Assembly (NCBI GenBank): GCA_949317995.1
Contig: OX439044.1
Span: forward strand, 19,678,641 to 19,742,640
Length of the DNA stretch: 64,000 nt
Direction of reading: 5' to 3'
Source of the DNA: Acholoe squamosa
Lineage: Eukaryota; Annelida; Polychaeta; Phyllodocida; Polynoidae
A program made the position numbers and the translations under genes. Below the pieces are notes generated by a model that was given only the letters and a program-made list of their open reading frames with translations, was not told where the DNA came from and did no database searches. Shown here piece by piece: positions 61,037 to 64,000 of this stretch (position 1 is the stretch's first letter; every line of letters begins with the position of its first letter).

Positions 61037-63787
61037 TCATTCATTCAGGTCCACATACACCGATGACGATCCTGTCCTGGGCTCTTGACCTCGCAGAGCC
61101 ACGTTCACCGACTCTTTATGACCCTTATTTACTGAATATGAGACAGCCGTAGCCCCATATGATTCTCCAGGTACTTCTGGTAACTGTCTTGATCTTCTTA
61201 ACTGAGCCATGGCTCTGGCATGTCCCGTGTCAGATAACTGATGTGTATTTATCTCTCTGTTCCTTATTGGTGTCCAGCCCGCCGCTGATATCATAGGTAT
61301 CTCTAGTGGTACACCTGTCGCCAGGCCCCCACTATACCTAATCAATCTTGTCATCACCGTAAATCCATAGTCACCGTTCAGTATCCCTGCTAACTTCTTT
61401 GACACCTTCACAGTGGCCGGTAATGGCAATGGCACCGCGTTTTCCGCCGTTGCCATCTCAGTGGAATATAACACTCGACCCCACTGCACTGTAGCTATGT
61501 ACCTCGGGCACGAATAGCTTATTGCTACGTCTCTAATAAGAGCCTGTTCTGCTGGTCTTTGAAATACCTGGTCCAAAGGCATTAGACTCTCCCCCAATGG
61601 TATTATTTCTGTGATCTCTTTAGTTGCCACCTGTAGATACAGTCCATCCACTGGTTGAAGCCTCTTTAGTTGTCGCACTTTCCTCACCAGTAACGCTATT
61701 ATTATTATCAGTACTATCAATATCAATGATAACATAGCTATTGTCGTTTTGTGTTCCGGATCTTCTTCCTCATAATTACCTCCGACATCTTCACCGTATT
61801 TTTCATAGTCCCAGGTTTCTAGACTCCTTATTCTCATAGGCATTCTTGCTAATATGTATGCCATTAATAGTCTTTTTAAACAAAAATATTGTACCACCAT
61901 CAGAGTCATAACAATCACCCCTGCAATCATTATTGGTGAATAATCCCATAGTGATTCAGTAGGAAAATGGCCTCCACCACTCATGCCATCCAAATCAGGT
62001 AATGCCGATCCGTCTTCCATTGCACTCACCAAATTCTTCAGATTGACAGCTGCTGGCGACTGTTGTATCCTAGCCTTGTGCTTCATTTTGGTCTTTACTA
62101 ATTTTGGCAACACTTCATCTTGCAATACCTCTACAGTTTCACCATTTAATACGGCCTTTATCCATGTCAGTTTCTTAACACTGTTCATTTGTAGCAAATC
62201 GTTATTTACAAAAGTCACATTAGTTTCCATGTTCACATGACCACATCCTGCCAAGCTGTAAGGCATCCACGCCCCGGCAGTCATGAATGCGCAATCACAC
62301 CCAATGTTCAATATGGCGTAATGATGCATGTTCACCTTAACAGGTGGGCTTGATTGACACATCAATTGACCTTGTATGTCGGGTCCCGATACCAAAGTAC
62401 GACCCTTTCCCAGTGCTATCGCAAATGAAGGAAAATTTGGTTGCACTATATAGTTGATCTCACATGTTTCTGCTATGGCCACCTTGTCATTTCTTATTAG
62501 TGCCGCCATGCACCCTCGCTCGGCTATTTTTCTCATGTGTGGAATATCTGGGCATACTGCTATTGAGTTGCCATGGCAACGCGCCCAATTCACCACTGGC
62601 TCTGATATATAATACCGCCCATTCTTTGATATGGCTACTTCTGATGGCAATCCCTCTATTCTCGTCCCGTCAGCTTCTTTATTGGCCAGCCGCACTGGTA
62701 CTGGAAACACCTTTACAGAGTATACACAAAATATGTGTTCCTCTGACACCACCGGAATCCTTATCTGCATCTTCACACGACCTTGGTGCTGATATACTCG
62801 CACCACACTATTATCATAGTAATATTCAGGATCAGTAAAAGCGACTCTAAATCGTGGGTACGTAGCCTTTAGATATACTTCAGTGTTGATTATAGCTTCT
62901 TTCAAATCTTCTCTAGTGACCAATTTTGATGATAGTTTTCTTCGTGATGCCAATCTTACCTCAGCTGCCATATCCTTTATCTCAATGAGTTCATTTAATA
63001 AATGAATGATATACCCCCATTTGACCCTTGTCAGCAGGCTTTCATGGTTGTATACAATGGATAGTTCATATAATGCCACACTGTGCATAGTTTGAGTTCT
63101 TTCCAGCAACTTCCGTCTCTTCAATGATATCTTAGCCATTTCATACAATTGTAACTGTCTATCAGCCAACTCTCCCACTTCCGCCATGACGTCCTCCAAG
63201 CCATTGCTAGTACTGGTGGCCAATGTTTTAATAACATCACGCATCTTATAATATGATGTCTTCAGCAATTGAATATCCTTTTCATTTCTGGCTACATCAT
63301 CAGCTCTCCCAGTGCCAAAAATATAGTACGACAACTCTCCTATAATATTTAGACCCGGTATACCTGCTCTCTTAGACCTTTTGACTTGTTGTTGTTCAGG
63401 TATGTTTTCCATCAGCTTTTCCACTTCCTCCTCTCTGGCCTGTATTAATTTTCTAATAATTTGATTCAACCATTCTTCTTTCTGTTTGATGTTGTCACAG
63501 GTATCTTCAAATAATAAGGTTCTGTTATGATGTTGAATATCACACATAACCTGCATATTCTTCACACATTGTTCATAAATACTTTCCATTTCCGGCTCTG
63601 GTAATCTATCTGGTATCTCTAATACAAACACTTGTGACACATGATTGTGCTCAGCCGTAGAAATACGTCTACCAGGTTGCAAAATGACACCTAATTCGGC
63701 TCTCTCTAAAGTCTCGAAAGTGTGCCTTCCAGCATCTACCACACCCCACAAGGAACATAAGACACATAGTATAGTTAGCCACGCCAT
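61037..63787 (-). CDS. env: Envelope-like class I fusion glycoprotein (baculovirus F / errantivirus Env type) of an LTR retroelement
   Basis: Intact 916-codon frame on the minus strand, ending in TGA at 61,037-61,039. I start it at the ATG at 63,787 because a clean signal peptide follows at once (MAWLTILCVLCSLWGVVDA); the frame is open about 31 codons further upstream but without an ATG. Visible parts: signal peptide 1-19; a short F2-like part with three cysteines and one N-glycosylation sequon (N88); furin-type site RSKR at 137-140; a glycine-rich hydrophobic fusion-peptide-like stretch with an FGT motif directly after it (141-160); a helical, heptad-like region about 165-235; a cysteine-bearing F1 ectodomain with a CDC at 497-499 and a sequon at N523. 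Membrane segments lie at about 619-637 and 681-701, followed by a charged, soluble-looking C-terminal region of about 215 residues. Known for the family: F-type Env proteins mediate membrane fusion and usually have one anchor and a short tail, so the second membrane segment and long tail are odd. gag-pol would lie beyond 64,000. Family assignment is firm; activity is unknown. Confidence 0.86.
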   Translation of the reverse strand: MAWLTILCVLCSLWGVVDAGRHTFETLERAELGVILQPGRRISTAEHNHVSQVFVLEIPDRLPEPEMESIYEQCVKNMQVMCDIQHHNRTLLFEDTCDNIKQKEEWLNQIIRKLIQAREEEVEKLMENIPEQQQVKRSKRAGIPGLNIIGELSYYIFGTGRADDVARNEKDIQLLKTSYYKMRDVIKTLATSTSNGLEDVMAEVGELADRQLQLYEMAKISLKRRKLLERTQTMHSVALYELSIVYNHESLLTRVKWGYIIHLLNELIEIKDMAAEVRLASRRKLSSKLVTREDLKEAIINTEVYLKATYPRFRVAFTDPEYYYDNSVVRVYQHQGRVKMQIRIPVVSEEHIFCVYSVKVFPVPVRLANKEADGTRIEGLPSEVAISKNGRYYISEPVVNWARCHGNSIAVCPDIPHMRKIAERGCMAALIRNDKVAIAETCEINYIVQPNFPSFAIALGKGRTLVSGPDIQGQLMCQSSPPVKVNMHHYAILNIGCDCAFMTAGAWMPYSLAGCGHVNMETNVTFVNNDLLQMNSVKKLTWIKAVLNGETVEVLQDEVLPKLVKTKMKHKARIQQSPAAVNLKNLVSAMEDGSALPDLDGMSGGGHFPTESLWDYSPIMIAGVIVMTLMVVQYFCLKRLLMAYILARMPMRIRSLETWDYEKYGEDVGGNYEEEDPEHKTTIAMLSLILIVLIIIIALLVRKVRQLKRLQPVDGLYLQVATKEITEIIPLGESLMPLDQVFQRPAEQALIRDVAISYSCPRYIATVQWGRVLYSTEMATAENAVPLPLPATVKVSKKLAGILNGDYGFTVMTRLIRYSGGLATGVPLEIPMISAAGWTPIRNREINTHQLSDTGHARAMAQLRRSRQLPEVPGESYGATAVSYSVNKGHKESVNVALRGQEPRTGSSSVYVDLNE

Positions 63788-64000
63788 TTCCTTCTTATTA
63801 TGGCTTCCGGTTACAGTTCGAGTTGGGCTACTACGACTCCTAACTGATCGCTCCTGGAATTTTTTATGGATCTTGAACACTTAATAAGCCCTATCGTGTC
63901 AGATAGTTCACCAGTTCATGACCCTTTTACCCCTTCCTGTATATATTTTCCCGTCACTCTAAACACGTGTGCCTTCCTCTCCTATCTAGCTGTACGTCTC
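63788..64000 (-). other. Region upstream of env, inside the retroelement
   Basis: On the minus strand this is the interval between whatever precedes env and its ATG. The env frame stays open to about 63,880 without an ATG. I see no recognisable integrase or reverse-transcriptase motif in the last 120 bases before the edge. In related elements env is made from a spliced mRNA, so a splice acceptor could lie here, but I cannot pick one. Confidence 0.4.

Noticed and set aside
60178-61152. Three 129-135-codon plus-strand ORFs rich in Leu, Ile, Ser and Tyr
   Set aside because: They lie antisense over the putative LTR, polypurine tract and env end; composition follows the pyrimidine-rich strand.
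62567-62580. Perfect GTTGCCATGGCAAC X-box
   Set aside because: It lies inside the env coding frame, where it is sufficiently explained by codons; no reason to call it regulatory.

Overview
This 64 kb window is almost certainly from the nuclear genome of a marine invertebrate animal. The evidence is moderate GC content, a dense load of short foldback transposons (MITEs), (TA)n, (CA)n and poly-C/poly-G tracts, abundant TACATGTA-type words, an intron with canonical GT/AG sites, and a tyrosine-recombinase gene of the KIAA1958/QRICH1/Crypton type that is common in lophotrochozoan and invertebrate-deuterostome genomes. I cannot name the phylum from the sequence alone. Most of the window is non-coding; nearly all ORFs of 60-170 codons on either strand lack conserved motifs, often have no ATG, and many lie on repeats.

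Only two protein-coding loci are convincing. The first is an intact minus-strand gene at the right edge (61,037-63,787) for a 916-residue envelope-like fusion glycoprotein. It has a signal peptide, a furin site followed directly by a fusion-peptide-like stretch, a helical heptad region, two membrane segments and an unusually long C-terminal region. A 25-nt polypurine tract and an LTR-like segment follow it on the minus strand, so it is the 3' end of an env-carrying Ty3/gypsy-type (errantivirus-like) retroelement whose gag-pol lies beyond position 64,000. The second is a decayed plus-strand gene (25,943-29,955) with a two-exon structure, several stops and frameshifts, and a ~560 bp retroposon-like insertion. 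It encodes a Crypton/DUF3504 tyrosine recombinase that still shows the R...HxxR...H...Y residues. A compact ETS/NRF-1/YY1 promoter-like cluster sits ~0.6 kb upstream.

The rest is a repeat landscape. From left to right it holds: a CRE plus X-box-like pair (1.1 kb); (TA)n (4.4 kb); a perfect 4 x 45 bp minisatellite (4.7 kb); MITEs at 7.1, 8.1, 13.0, 26.6, 27.8, 36.9, 37.5, 40.1, 43.3, 43.6, 44.1, 51.8 and 59.0 kb; a composite element with inverted subrepeat ends around a TGACGTA-rich core (11.4-12.15 kb); a near-perfect 1.66 kb tandem duplication (15.07-18.39 kb); a 10-copy 29 bp minisatellite (53.6 kb); and two more long (TA)n tracts (53.2 and 55.2 kb).

Two signals are not explained by ordinary annotation. 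A 9-mer, GAGC(A/T)GCTC, occurs 14 times exactly where about 0.5 would be expected by chance, with tight clusters at 9.85-10.09 and 38.97-39.20 kb. The palindrome GTGATCAC occurs five times in 611 bp near 19.0-19.6 kb. Several promoter-grade motif clusters (25.3, 40.65, 48.6 and 50.4 kb) may mark real transcription starts whose exons I could not recognise.
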